Source of the DNA: Hellea sp965224755
GTDB lineage: Bacteria > Pseudomonadota > Alphaproteobacteria > Caulobacterales > Maricaulaceae
Assembly: GCA_965224755.1 (NCBI GenBank)
Contig: OZ245061.1
Span: 2,170,001 to 2,234,000 of the forward strand
Direction: 5' to 3'
Length of the DNA: 64,000 bases
How positions within the stretch are numbered: the first letter of the stretch is position 1; every line of letters starts with the position of its first letter. The position numbers and the translations under genes were made by a program. The notes under the pieces are model-generated. The model had not been told where the DNA came from and did not search any database. It worked only from the letters and a program-made list of their open reading frames with translations. Of the stretch, positions 35,828 to 45,108 are shown piece after piece.

Positions 35828-36694
35828 TTAGCCGTCACCCAGCAGCGCCGTAACTACCCACCAGTCCGGGCTTTGCGCCTTGATCGCGGCTTCCGCTTTA
35901 CGCAGCGCCGTATCGGTCTCAAAAATGCCAAAACAAGTCGCGCCCGAACCTGACATGCGGGCTAGCTGGCAACCCGGCTGCGAGGCAAGGCTGCGCAGCA
36001 CATCTCCGATCACCGGCAGCAATGACACCGCAACCGGCTCCAGATCATTACGCCCGTCCAGAGCATGGCTGAGCAGGTCGCCGTCATTTTTTTGCGGACG
36101 CGGGGTTTCGCGAATTTTATCCGCATTATCATAGGCTTGGAAAATCTCGGCTGTTGAGACGCCAATGCCGGGGTTTACCAGTAGGCCGTAGAGCCGCCCC
36201 ATCCCCGGCCACGGCGTCACATCTTCGCCAATCCCCGTCATATGAGCGGTTTCAGACCTTAGGCAGACCGGCACATCTGAACCTAACCCCACAGCAATAT
36301 GCAGATCATCCACACCGCTCATCCGCAATATCGCGGCGGCATCCGCGCTACCGCCTCCAATTCCCGCCGAGACGGGCAGGTTTTTCTCCAGCGTGATATA
36401 TTCGGGCGGCAGATTGGCGGCATGAATGGCGCGCAGGATCAAATTGTCATCGCCGACTGTCAGCCCCGCCCCAAAAGGCCCGCCAATCGACAATGTGGTT
36501 TTATCTGCCGGAAACATCTCGATAACATCGCCAATATCGGCAAAGACGACGAGGCTATCGACGGGATGATAGCCGAAAAACGGGTCAGCCGGATCTTTGA
36601 TAATGCGGCCAACATGCAGGGTGAGATTGATTTTAGCCCGCGCAATCCCCTTGGCGATATCCGTGCGAGTTTGCGGTGTATCTTCTGTAGTTAT
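35828..36694 (-). CDS. ispE: IspE, CDP-methylerythritol kinase, with an apparent ATA start
   Basis: 288 residues if translation begins at ATA 36694. The kinase phosphorylates CDP-ME in the MEP isoprenoid pathway. N-terminal IARAKINLTLHVGR (residues ~20-33) and the GHMP loop LPVSAGIGGGSADAAA are clear. The first ATG (36517) would delete the conserved N-terminus, and no ATG, GTG or TTG exists between the in-frame stop at 36706 and that segment. The ATA overlaps the upstream stop as ATAA, with AAGG 7 bases before it. This looks like a former ATGA overlap with one base changed. Confidence 0.88.
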   Translation of the reverse strand: MTTEDTPQTRTDIAKGIARAKINLTLHVGRIIKDPADPFFGYHPVDSLVVFADIGDVIEMFPADKTTLSIGGPFGAGLTVGDDNLILRAIHAANLPPEYITLEKNLPVSAGIGGGSADAAAILRMSGVDDLHIAVGLGSDVPVCLRSETAHMTGIGEDVTPWPGMGRLYGLLVNPGIGVSTAEIFQAYDNADKIRETPRPQKNDGDLLSHALDGRNDLEPVAVSLLPVIGDVLRSLASQPGCQLARMSGSGATCFGIFETDTALRKAEAAIKAQSPDWWVVTALLGDG

Positions 36695-38394
36695 GGGAGC
36701 GCCTTAACAGCCTCAAGACCGCCTTTCAGCTTGACGCGTATCACGGCGCGTTCTTCGTCCGTAGGATCAAATTCCAGCGCCCGCTCCCATTGATAGCCCG
36801 CCTCGCGTTTGCGTCCGAGTTTCCAGTAAACATCGCCCAAATGGTCGATGATGGTGGCGGAAGACGGCGACAATTCCACCGCATCTTCGAGCTTGGTTTT
36901 CGCGTCACTATATTGGCCGAGTTTGTAATGCGCCCAGCCAAGACTATCAACAATCGCGCCGCTATTGGGCTCAAGTTTCATCGCCTTGCGGATCATGTTA
37001 AAGGCTTCGGTCAGGTTCTCGCCCCGGTCTACCCATGTATAGCCAAGATAATTGAGCGCGTCCGCATTATCCGGCTCGATGTCGAGCACGCGTTTGAAAT
37101 CCGCCTCGGCCTTAGCCCATTGTTTTTCGCGCTCATAGCAAATGCCGCGAAAATAAAGTGGCTGCGTATCCTGTTTTAACTCCGCCTCGGTCAGGCTATT
37201 GACCAGCGCGTCATAAATTGGCAGCGCTTCGGCGTAATTCTCGCGGATAAGACGCGCCCGGCCCAGAGCCTCGCGCGTCACGAAAGACGGATAGGACTTA
37301 TTGGCAGCTTCCAAAACCTTCAGCGCCTTGTCATCATCCTCTTTGGAGAAATAAATATTGGCTTCGGACAGGCGGGTGGAGACAATATAATGCGAGCTTT
37401 CAGGGATGGCTTTATACATCGCCAAAGCTTCATCTTCGCGTTCGGTGTTTTCCAAAAGCGCCCCCAGCCAGAGTGTGGCTTTGTCATGTTTGGGATCGAG
37501 ACTAAGCGCCATGCGCAGGAAAACTTCGCCCGCATCACGCGCCCGGTTGGCGACGAAAAACCCATAGGCCGGTTCGGTTAAGGCCCGCGCAGCTTGCTGC
37601 TTTGGCGAAAGCGGCCCGGATATGGCCTCGCCTGCTCGCATCGCGTCAATATAGGCGCGAACAGGGCCGGATTCGAAAGAGCCATTCTTGGCTGAAAACT
37701 CAGTGAGTTCTTTCAACGCCGCCTCTTTTTCGCCAATGGAATATTGAAAACGGGCTTTGGACAAAGCGGTTTCGATATTCGATTGGCCGCTTTCCTCAAT
37801 GAGTTTGAAGGCCGCTTTGGCCGCTTCAGCATTGCCTTTTAAGGCTTCAGCATTAGCAATTTGCAAATCACCGAGGGCTTGAAAATAAGCGCCGCCGCCA
37901 ATAGATTTAAAAGTCTTGCGCGCGGCTTCCATATCATCGCTCGCCACTTCGCTCCACCCCTGCATCAAGCCCATCAGGATACCCATGGTCAAATCACCCG
38001 TATCGGGATTGAAGAGGTCTTGCGCCTGTTTATGGCGGCCTTGCGAAAAAGCCTTAGCGCCGAGCAATGTCAAAGCGAGCGGTTCTTTTTTGTCTTTAGC
38101 GTGAATTTCGATGGCGAGCGTTCGGGCGAGGCCCATATCCCCGGCCGTCAGCGCCGATGTCATAGCGCGGCGGCCAAGGGCAATATTATTGTCATTACGA
38201 GCAAAAGCGCGGGAATAATAGGCTGAACGCGCCTGCGAATCCTCAAGGTAATTGGCATAGCTCCCCGCGAGATATTCACCGAACAGCTTGCCCTCGGCAG
38301 TACTGTCATCGCCGCTATAGGCGGACATGCCCGCCGTCTGGCAAGCGGCGAGCAGAACAGCGGCAAGGGCCGTAAATGTGGAACGTAGTTTCAT
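36691..38394 (-). CDS. TPR-repeat lipoprotein
   Basis: 567 residues from ATG 38394 (AAAGAG upstream; the frame runs further upstream without a credible signal). Lipobox LAAC in a signal peptide. Many tetratricopeptide repeats, the clearest near the C-terminus: AEADFKRVLDIEPDNADALNYLGY, EPNSGAIVDSLGWAHYKLGQY and DHLGDVYWKLGRK. Such alphaproteobacterial proteins are periplasmic scaffolds; the partner is unknown. Co-directional with ispE, whose start overlaps its stop. Confidence 0.9.
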   Translation of the reverse strand: MKLRSTFTALAAVLLAACQTAGMSAYSGDDSTAEGKLFGEYLAGSYANYLEDSQARSAYYSRAFARNDNNIALGRRAMTSALTAGDMGLARTLAIEIHAKDKKEPLALTLLGAKAFSQGRHKQAQDLFNPDTGDLTMGILMGLMQGWSEVASDDMEAARKTFKSIGGGAYFQALGDLQIANAEALKGNAEAAKAAFKLIEESGQSNIETALSKARFQYSIGEKEAALKELTEFSAKNGSFESGPVRAYIDAMRAGEAISGPLSPKQQAARALTEPAYGFFVANRARDAGEVFLRMALSLDPKHDKATLWLGALLENTEREDEALAMYKAIPESSHYIVSTRLSEANIYFSKEDDDKALKVLEAANKSYPSFVTREALGRARLIRENYAEALPIYDALVNSLTEAELKQDTQPLYFRGICYEREKQWAKAEADFKRVLDIEPDNADALNYLGYTWVDRGENLTEAFNMIRKAMKLEPNSGAIVDSLGWAHYKLGQYSDAKTKLEDAVELSPSSATIIDHLGDVYWKLGRKREAGYQWERALEFDPTDEERAVIRVKLKGGLEAVKALP

Positions 38395-38422
38395 CAATAT
38401 CTCTTTGCTCAATGCGCCATTA

Positions 38423-40090
38423 TTACATATTCGGATAGTTAGGGCCACCGCCGCCTTCAGGCACCGCCCAGACAATATTCTTACTCGGGTCTTTAATATC
38501 GCAGGTCTTGCAATGCACGCAATTTTGCGAATTGACATTAAAGCGCGGGTTTGAGCCGTCATCATCCGCCAGCACCTCGTAAACCCCTGCAGGACAATAG
38601 CGCTGCGCCGGTTCGTCATATTTGGGCAGATTGATCGCAATCGGCACCGACGTGTCGATGAGTTTTAAATGGCTTGGCTGGTCTTCGCCGTGATTGGTCG
38701 CCGAAAAGCTAACATTGGTTAGGCGGTCAAAGGAGAGCACGCCGTCGGGCTTGGGATAGTCAATCGGCTTATAATCGCTGTCCAGCCCCGTTGACTGCGC
38801 GTCATCCTTACCGTGCTTAAGCGTGCGCAGCGGGTTAAACCGCGCCAGAGTCGCCGTCCACATATCAATCCCGCCCAGTAGCATACCGCCGAGCAGCGGG
38901 CCAAAACGGGCATTGAGCGGCGCGACATTACGCACGGGCTTAAGGTCTTTACCGACAGGGCCAGAGCGCAGATTTTCGTTATAATCGGTCAGCTCATCGC
39001 CGGAGCGCCCCGCCTTAATCGCGGCAAAAGCGGCCTCTGCCGCCTGCCGACCTGAATGCATGGCATTATGATTGCCTTTGATACGCGGCAAATTGACGAG
39101 CCCCGCCGTGCAGCCAATAAGCGCCCCGCCCGGGAAACAGGCTTTGGGGATGGATTGAAAACCGCCTTTGGTGACAACCCGCGCCCCGTAAGCGACGCGT
39201 TTACCGCCTTCGAGAACCTTGGCGATATCAGGATGATGTTTCCAGCGCTGCATTTCGGCATAGGGATAAAGATGCGGGTTTTTATAATTCAAATCGACGA
39301 TATAGCCGAGAAAGACTTGGTTGTTCTCGGCGTGGTACAGGAAGCTACCGCCGCCATTTTTCCAGCCCAGAGGCCAGCCCGCCGTATGCACAACTGCGCC
39401 CTCGTCGTGGTTTTCGGGGGTGATGTCCCAAATCTCTTTCATGCCGAGGCCGAATTTGGACACGTCGCAGTCTTTATCGAGTTCGTATTTGGCAATAGCG
39501 GTTTTGGACAGCGAGCCGCGCGCGCCTTCCGCCAGCAAAACATATTTACCGCGCAGTTCCATACCGGGCTCATAGCCTTCGCCCTTGCTGCCATCTTTTT
39601 GGTAGCCAAATTCACCGGCGACGACGCCATTGACTTCACCATTCGCGCCATAAACCAGCTCTGAACAAGACATGCCGGGGAAGACTTCAGCGCCCAAGGC
39701 TTCGGCCTGTTCCGCCATCCAGCGGCAGACATTGCCCATAGAGACAATATAATTGCCGTGATTTTTCATCAAAGGCGGCATGATAAAATTGGGGATACGA
39801 AAAGACCCCGACGGCCCGAGCATGAGCAATTTGTCAGATTTAACTTTGGTCTTAACCGGCGAGGCTTGGGTCTCCCAATCCGGGATAAGGGCGCTTAGGC
39901 CAGAAGGGTCGAGCACCGCGCCGGAGAGGATATGCGCCCCGACTTCGGAGCCTTTTTCCAGCACCACAACCGTAATATCATCTCCGCCCAGTTGTTTCAG
40001 CCGTATCGCGGCGGCTAGCCCCGCTGGGCCTGCTCCGACAATAACCACGTCATAGTCCATGCTCTCGCGTTCAACAGTCTCACTCATCAT
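38423..40090 (-). CDS. Electron-transfer flavoprotein-ubiquinone oxidoreductase
   Basis: 555 residues. Passes electrons from ETF (beta-oxidation, amino acid catabolism) to ubiquinone. N-terminal FAD motif VVIVGAGPAGLAAAIRLKQLG after the family opening ERESMDYD; NHDEGAVVHTAGWPL and GTAL-type stretches follow; the C-terminus carries the [4Fe-4S] cysteines YCPAGVYEV and NCVHCKTCDIKDP. Start at 40090 or the adjacent ATG. Complete. Confidence 0.96.
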   Translation of the reverse strand: MMSETVERESMDYDVVIVGAGPAGLAAAIRLKQLGGDDITVVVLEKGSEVGAHILSGAVLDPSGLSALIPDWETQASPVKTKVKSDKLLMLGPSGSFRIPNFIMPPLMKNHGNYIVSMGNVCRWMAEQAEALGAEVFPGMSCSELVYGANGEVNGVVAGEFGYQKDGSKGEGYEPGMELRGKYVLLAEGARGSLSKTAIAKYELDKDCDVSKFGLGMKEIWDITPENHDEGAVVHTAGWPLGWKNGGGSFLYHAENNQVFLGYIVDLNYKNPHLYPYAEMQRWKHHPDIAKVLEGGKRVAYGARVVTKGGFQSIPKACFPGGALIGCTAGLVNLPRIKGNHNAMHSGRQAAEAAFAAIKAGRSGDELTDYNENLRSGPVGKDLKPVRNVAPLNARFGPLLGGMLLGGIDMWTATLARFNPLRTLKHGKDDAQSTGLDSDYKPIDYPKPDGVLSFDRLTNVSFSATNHGEDQPSHLKLIDTSVPIAINLPKYDEPAQRYCPAGVYEVLADDDGSNPRFNVNSQNCVHCKTCDIKDPSKNIVWAVPEGGGGPNYPNM

Positions 40091-40114
40091 ATGACTCGCT
40101 TTACCCTAATAATT

Positions 40115-40186
40115 TTCCTAGGGAATAAACAGATTTAGACGACGAAACAAGCATTCGCTTTACTGTAAACCCATGTTCCCTAGGCC
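40115..40186. promoter_or_regulatory. Two TTCCCTAGG sites in the ETF-QO/rimK divergent promoter region
   Basis: TTCCTAGGGAA (40115-40125; reads TTCCCTAGGAA on the other strand) and TTCCCTAGGCC (40176-40186) lie in inverted orientation 61 bp apart in the gap between two divergent genes. They could be paired operator sites; the function is inferred from symmetry and position only. Confidence 0.3.
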
Positions 40187-40192
40187 CTAAAC

Positions 40193-41083
40193 ATCGTTGA
40201 TAAACTCAATATCGCCATTTTGACGGCCGACCCCGCCAATTATTCCAACCGCCGGATGATGGAGGCCGGGCGAAAGCGCGGCCATAATGTCTATGCCTTG
40301 CCAACACTGGAACAAAAGCTGGATGTGGATAGCCGCGCCTATGTGGCCAGCCTGTCCCCGCGTCCCGGCGCTGTTATCCCGCGCATCGGTGTCGGCCTCT
40401 CCGGCTTCGGGCAGTGCCTGATTACGGGATTTGAAGCTGCGGGGGTTTATTCCGTGATTTCGGCCTTTGGCCTGCTCCATTCGCGCGACAAATTCCTCGC
40501 AGGACAAATCCTCGCCGCGCAAGGCATAGACGTGCCCAAAACCATGACTTTTGCCAGTCCCCACTCAATAGAGACTGCGATTAAAGCTGTAGGCGGCTAT
40601 CCTTTCATTTTGAAAAAACTCAAAGGCACACAAGGCAATGATGTGCACCTGATTAATGACGCGGACAAAGCCCACCGCAAACTCGGCAAATATATCCGCA
40701 AACATCATCCGTTTTTGATCCAAGAATATATCAAGGAGTCCAAAGGCTCTGACCTGCGCTGTTTTGTGGTCGGCGATAAAGTCGTTGCCGCGATGAAACG
40801 CACAGCCGCCAAGGGGGATTTTCGCGCTAATATCCATGCCGGCGGCAATGGCGAGAAAATCGAACTGACCGTAGCAGAACGCGAAATGGCGGTCAAAGCC
40901 GCCCGCATACTCAAACTTGATGTGGCGGGGGTGGATATCCTGCAAAGCGTAAGCGGGCCAAAACTCCTCGAAGTCAATTCCTCCCCCGGCTTGCAAGGCA
41001 TAGAAAAAGCGACAGGAGAGGATATCGCCGGCCATATTATTCGCTATATAGAGCGCATGGTGAGCGAGGCTAAAAATGGATAA
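40193..41083 (+). CDS. rimK: RimK-type ATP-grasp ligase
   Basis: 287 residues from TTG 40220, but the frame is open from 40184 and the six codons before the TTG encode DKLNIAI, matching the first beta strand (MKIAIL) of RimK. No ATG, GTG or TTG precedes it, so ATC at 40193 or another rare codon may start translation. Body matches RimK well: AVIPRIG, ARDK-type SRDKFLAGQIL, GTQGNDVHL, LIQEYIKESKGSDLRCFVVGD, and VNSSPGLQGIEKATG. RimK adds glutamates to ribosomal protein S6; this could equally be a related amino-acid ligase. Confidence 0.85.
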   Translation: MVDKLNIAILTADPANYSNRRMMEAGRKRGHNVYALPTLEQKLDVDSRAYVASLSPRPGAVIPRIGVGLSGFGQCLITGFEAAGVYSVISAFGLLHSRDKFLAGQILAAQGIDVPKTMTFASPHSIETAIKAVGGYPFILKKLKGTQGNDVHLINDADKAHRKLGKYIRKHHPFLIQEYIKESKGSDLRCFVVGDKVVAAMKRTAAKGDFRANIHAGGNGEKIELTVAEREMAVKAARILKLDVAGVDILQSVSGPKLLEVNSSPGLQGIEKATGEDIAGHIIRYIERMVSEAKNG

Positions 41084-41834
41084 GGCGCTAAAATCCGTGC
41101 TTGAATGGTGGGACGCCGCCGGAGTGGACGTGCCCGAAATTGCGGCAACCCCGGCCAAACGCACAGCGCCGAAACGCCAAGCGCAGCGGCCTACCCCTCA
41201 AAACAAAACCCCTTCCCCTTCCGCGCCAAGGCGCGACGCGCCGCCGCCCGCGCAAGACGCCGCTCCCCTTGCGGCCGCCGCAAAAACCTTGCCTGAGCTT
41301 AAAGCCGTCATGGATAAGTTCTACGCCGGGGCATTATCCGATAATGCGCGGCAATGTGTGTTCTCGCGCGGCAACCCTGAGGCCGATCTTATGATTATCG
41401 GCGAAGCGCCGGGGCGCGATGAAGACATTGCCGGTAAGCCCTTTATTGGACAAGCCGGGCAACTCCTCGATAAAATGATGGCCGCAATCGGGCTGACTGA
41501 AGATGAGTTTTACATCACCAATGTCGTCAATTGGCGCACGCCCAAAAACCGCAATCCCAAACCCGAAGAAATCGAAATGTGCCGCCCGTTCTTAAATCGG
41601 CACATAGAGCTCATGGCCCCCAAAATCATCCTCATCGTCGGCGGTGTTTCTATGACGGCGATGACAGGCCTAACCGGCATCATGAAAAACCGGGGCCAAT
41701 GGCAGGTGATAAATGTCGGGGGCGGCGATATCCCCGCCCTGCCCATCTACCACCCAGCGTTTCTGCTAAAACAACCCGCGCTCAAGAAAGACGCGTGGCG
41801 CGATTTATTGGCGCTGAGGGAGCGTTTGGGATAG
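41076..41834 (+). CDS. Uracil-DNA glycosylase, family 4-like
   Basis: 252 residues, start overlapping rimK by 8 bp. The first ~75 residues are a Pro/Ala-rich linker; the catalytic domain carries GEAPGRDEDIAGKPFIGQAG and the distal HPAFLL motif. Family 4 enzymes hold a [4Fe-4S] cluster on four cysteines. Here only one Cys is near each expected site (ARQCVFSRGNP, IEMCRPFL), and the usual Lys-Cys-Arg segment reads NVVNWRTP, so the cluster is probably lost, as in some alphaproteobacterial relatives. Confidence 0.88.
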   Translation: MDKALKSVLEWWDAAGVDVPEIAATPAKRTAPKRQAQRPTPQNKTPSPSAPRRDAPPPAQDAAPLAAAAKTLPELKAVMDKFYAGALSDNARQCVFSRGNPEADLMIIGEAPGRDEDIAGKPFIGQAGQLLDKMMAAIGLTEDEFYITNVVNWRTPKNRNPKPEEIEMCRPFLNRHIELMAPKIILIVGGVSMTAMTGLTGIMKNRGQWQVINVGGGDIPALPIYHPAFLLKQPALKKDAWRDLLALRERLG

Positions 41835-41951
41835 GTCTGCTTTGGGAGGCAGAAGGAGACGCTAAACGAGCCTCTTAAAACGCCCAAAATAAGCCGTTCG
41901 GTAATGCGGAAAATCAAAACGTTTATTGTCTCGTATAACGCCGCATCGACA

Positions 41952-43424
41952 CTATTCCTTGAGCGGTGGGAAGGGGACGATGATTTCTGTGACGTCAGAC
42001 TTTTCCCCGCGCATGAATACTTCAATACGGGCTGTCACATCTGGTGATGTCATAAATAGATTATGACCTGCATTTTTGATGATCACCTGCTCAACATTGT
42101 GCATGCCTGACACAGCTTCTGTTTGGCTTCCAACATAAGTGCGCCCGTCTAGCGTGCCCGACAAAACCAAAGTTGGAACTTTGGATGTGGGCTTCTTGCG
42201 AAACTCATCTCCTAAGTCCAAGTTTGGAACATATTTATTGAGAAGAGGCATAGGGAAGTTTAAATGTGACCCAATAAGGCCAGTTTTTGCCTCGCGGTTA
42301 ACTCGCTTAAGGCGCGCATCTGTAATCCCAGAGGCGATATCCATCGCAAAGGTCATCGGGCGGAAACTAATGTTTTCATCCGGTTCGAAAAACTCTGATA
42401 ATATTCCAATCAATGGCCCCGTGTCGCCCTTATCAAGCCCCGCGTAAATCTCCGCAAGGTAAAGCACCCATTTCGGATCAGAGATCATTCCGCTGCCCAT
42501 CATCTGAAGGTCATTTTTATCGAGCACATATTCATAAGAGCCCGCTTTTTTGAAGGGTATAGTCATCCGCATGGGATTGGCCTCAAGCCGTGCTTGCACG
42601 CGGCGCATCATTGGAACGAGGTCGGGGTAGGCGCTTTTTAGCGCGGGCACTGTATTGAAGGCCTCTTGAACGCGGGAAAAATACTTATCGGTTTCCGCTG
42701 GCGACTTTACGGTTTGGTCTAGACCTTCAACGCTGGCCAAAACCACCCGATCAATTCTACCGTCCATGGTTTTAAGCGCGGCAAGGCTGAGGTGGCTGCC
42801 ATATGAAATACCCCAAAGTGAAATTTTAGAGGCACCCAGATGCTGACGCAAAGCGTCCAAGTCGTGCACGCTTTCTTGTGTCGTGTAGCCCAGTAAGTCG
42901 ACGTTTTTATTCGCCCAGAACTCTAGGCAAATATCGGCGGCCTTTTTGTGCATATCGCCAAATTCAGTATCGGAAACGGATATCTTATCCGTAATGATGA
43001 TGCCGCTTTTGCAACGAGGCAAGTCATTACCTGATGCGCCAGTGCCGCGTTGATCAAAGGCGATAACATCACCGAATTGGCGCATAGCCATAAACAGCGA
43101 AAAGCGCGGGCCCTTAGCCGTATTAATCCCTGAGCCGCCGGGGCCGCCAGCAAGGTAAACAATAGGCGCGCCGGGTGTATCAGTGGTGGCTGGGAAACGA
43201 ACATACTCAAGGCGAATTTTTCGGCTATTTGGATTGCTACGATTTTCGGGGACTATGAAATGCCCGCGATAAGCTTCGGTTTTATTGCCCTTCACATCTT
43301 TAAAGGTGATAGGATTTTCAGCGATCTCCATAGCGGCATTTGCTCTCGGCATATTTATCGCTGAATTGCTGCAAGCCACTAGCGCGATGCCCATAAAAAC
43401 TGCGGTCAATAAATGGTGTTTCAT
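41952..43424 (-). CDS. Alpha/beta-hydrolase lipoprotein of the tripeptidyl/proline iminopeptidase type
   Basis: 490 residues from ATG 43424 (GGAGAC upstream). Lipobox LVAC. Hydrolase features: oxyanion region YLAGGPGGSGINTA, FDQRGTGASG, nucleophile elbow WGISYGSHLSLAAL with the catalytic Ser, a C-terminal TAP-like block VPTLVLSGTLDGRT with the acid, and KNAGHNLF with the His. A periplasmic exopeptidase acting on peptides is likely. It is divergent from the LytTR regulator, 110 bp apart, which may control it. Confidence 0.88.
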   Translation of the reverse strand: MKHHLLTAVFMGIALVACSNSAINMPRANAAMEIAENPITFKDVKGNKTEAYRGHFIVPENRSNPNSRKIRLEYVRFPATTDTPGAPIVYLAGGPGGSGINTAKGPRFSLFMAMRQFGDVIAFDQRGTGASGNDLPRCKSGIIITDKISVSDTEFGDMHKKAADICLEFWANKNVDLLGYTTQESVHDLDALRQHLGASKISLWGISYGSHLSLAALKTMDGRIDRVVLASVEGLDQTVKSPAETDKYFSRVQEAFNTVPALKSAYPDLVPMMRRVQARLEANPMRMTIPFKKAGSYEYVLDKNDLQMMGSGMISDPKWVLYLAEIYAGLDKGDTGPLIGILSEFFEPDENISFRPMTFAMDIASGITDARLKRVNREAKTGLIGSHLNFPMPLLNKYVPNLDLGDEFRKKPTSKVPTLVLSGTLDGRTYVGSQTEAVSGMHNVEQVIIKNAGHNLFMTSPDVTARIEVFMRGEKSDVTEIIVPFPPLKE

Positions 43425-43534
43425 ATTTGTCTCCTTTTCTGCATCCAATTTATGGCGTGCAGGCCATCAGTCACGCGGTAATCTGTGAGCGGGGGTGAAT
43501 AAACGGCGAATGGTAGCTGACAAATTCGAGGTCT

Positions 43535-45049
43535 ATGCTATCGAGACGTATGAAGTATTTCACTGCGATCATTGTGATTATCGTGCTTTGCCTGATGAAC
43601 GTGCCCGCTCATGGGCAAGCCCCGCTAGCGCCTTGGCCAAAACAAGCCGTTATCTGTCCAGCCAGTGACGGCGACATCTCGCCGCCAGATTTTACCGGCC
43701 AGGACTGCGAGTCAGTTCCGTTTCATAAGATCGATCCGCAAGGCCGCCATATCTGGGTGAAAATTGTCACGACTTTGAAGCCAGATATTCATGAGCAAGC
43801 GCCGCTAAGTCTGTTTGTCTTAGTCAAAGGATCGAGTGTCGTTTATTTAAACGGATATAAGTTGATAGAGAATGGAATGCCCTCTGATGAAAAATCACGA
43901 GAGGTTGCTGGGAAAATGGATATCAGTATTCCTATCCCTGACGCGCTGATTAAAGCAGGCGAAAACCAGATAGTTTTGCGGATGTCTTCTCATCAAGGTT
44001 ATTTGAAATTGCAGACGCCTATTCATATGATCGCCATCGCCCAAAACCATAATATTCAAGATTTCGCACTTCGCAATTATTGGCCAACCCTTTTACCCTT
44101 TGGGGCTTTGATTTTAGGCGGGCTGTATTTCATCGTGATGGCATTTCGCGGGCGGCAATCACGCCTCACAGCATTATTGTCGTTGATGTCATTCGCGGCC
44201 GCCGCGCAACTCTTTATCGAAGTCAGCCGCGGCCTGTTTGCCTATGCCTACCCGGTTCAGGATTTGCGGCTTATTGGTATATGGGTTTGCGCCGCAATAT
44301 TTGGCATTAGTCTTGCCGCTTTCATTATTCACCGCATTCAATTTTTGCAAAAAGCTTGGCTCACCATCATCGCTATTGGTCTAGTTACGCTATCAGTGAC
44401 GGCTGAAGGAATGGACATCAAAGCATCTTTGGCGTTCTTGCTTCCCGCAATATATTCTGCGGGTCTGTGCTTTTACAAAGGCGCAAAAGGTGACAAAGGC
44501 GCGTTGGGGTTTGCAGCGGCGTTGATAGTCTTTGCAGGGCTTAACGTTTTCACAACCGGGAAGTTTTTGGATCTGTATTTTTACTATGTCGTGCTGGCGC
44601 TTTTGTTGTTCTTATTTGCGCAGCAGGCGGCAGCTTTTGCCCGAGAACAAGACCTTCATATCATCGAGGCGGAACGGTCAAAGCGCTTGCAGATGGCGCT
44701 CGACAAAAAGGGCGCTGAGGCCAAAGCCCTTTCGATTAGCATTACAAACGCAGGACATATCCGGTCCATCAATGTACGTGAAATCGTGCATATTGACGGG
44801 GCCGGAGATTACTCAAATATTGTGCTGGAGACCGGGAAGACTTACCTGCACACTCAGACTTTAGTAGAGCTTGAAACAGAGCTACCTCCGCAGTTTTTAC
44901 GAGTGCACCGCTCCCATATCGCCAACACGGACTTTGTCGAAAGCTTGAGCCGGGATCCGTCCGGCACAGGCACACTGACCCTAACAAATGGTGACTTAGT
45001 TCCTGTCAGCCGTAGGGTAATGCCAGGCGTACGTAAGGCGTTAAATTAA
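43535..45049 (+). CDS. Membrane-bound LytTR transcription regulator
   Basis: 504 residues (ATG 43535; 43550 also possible). Signal/anchor helix, a periplasmic beta-rich domain (to about 175), seven hydrophobic helices (about 180-375), a short coiled stretch and a C-terminal LytTR DNA-binding domain: NVREIVHIDGAGDYSNIVLETGK followed by RVHRSHIANTDFVESL. It would sense an outside signal and bind DNA directly from the membrane. The likely target is the divergent hydrolase lipoprotein, by position. Confidence 0.85.
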   Translation: MLSRRMKYFTAIIVIIVLCLMNVPAHGQAPLAPWPKQAVICPASDGDISPPDFTGQDCESVPFHKIDPQGRHIWVKIVTTLKPDIHEQAPLSLFVLVKGSSVVYLNGYKLIENGMPSDEKSREVAGKMDISIPIPDALIKAGENQIVLRMSSHQGYLKLQTPIHMIAIAQNHNIQDFALRNYWPTLLPFGALILGGLYFIVMAFRGRQSRLTALLSLMSFAAAAQLFIEVSRGLFAYAYPVQDLRLIGIWVCAAIFGISLAAFIIHRIQFLQKAWLTIIAIGLVTLSVTAEGMDIKASLAFLLPAIYSAGLCFYKGAKGDKGALGFAAALIVFAGLNVFTTGKFLDLYFYYVVLALLLFLFAQQAAAFAREQDLHIIEAERSKRLQMALDKKGAEAKALSISITNAGHIRSINVREIVHIDGAGDYSNIVLETGKTYLHTQTLVELETELPPQFLRVHRSHIANTDFVESLSRDPSGTGTLTLTNGDLVPVSRRVMPGVRKALN

Positions 45050-45108
45050 CGTCTTCTTTTGCCGCCATAGTGAACATTAACCATCGGCTTAAAGTCGCCG
45101 CTCACCCC

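Noticed and set aside
38395..38640. N-terminal extension of the TPR lipoprotein frame
   Set aside because: It overlaps the ETF-QO gene and would bury the lipoprotein signal; the start at 38394 has a ribosome site.
43425..43534. LytTR-type direct-repeat binding sites between the divergent hydrolase and regulator
   Set aside because: No convincing pair of similar 9-10 bp repeats at LytTR spacing could be seen.
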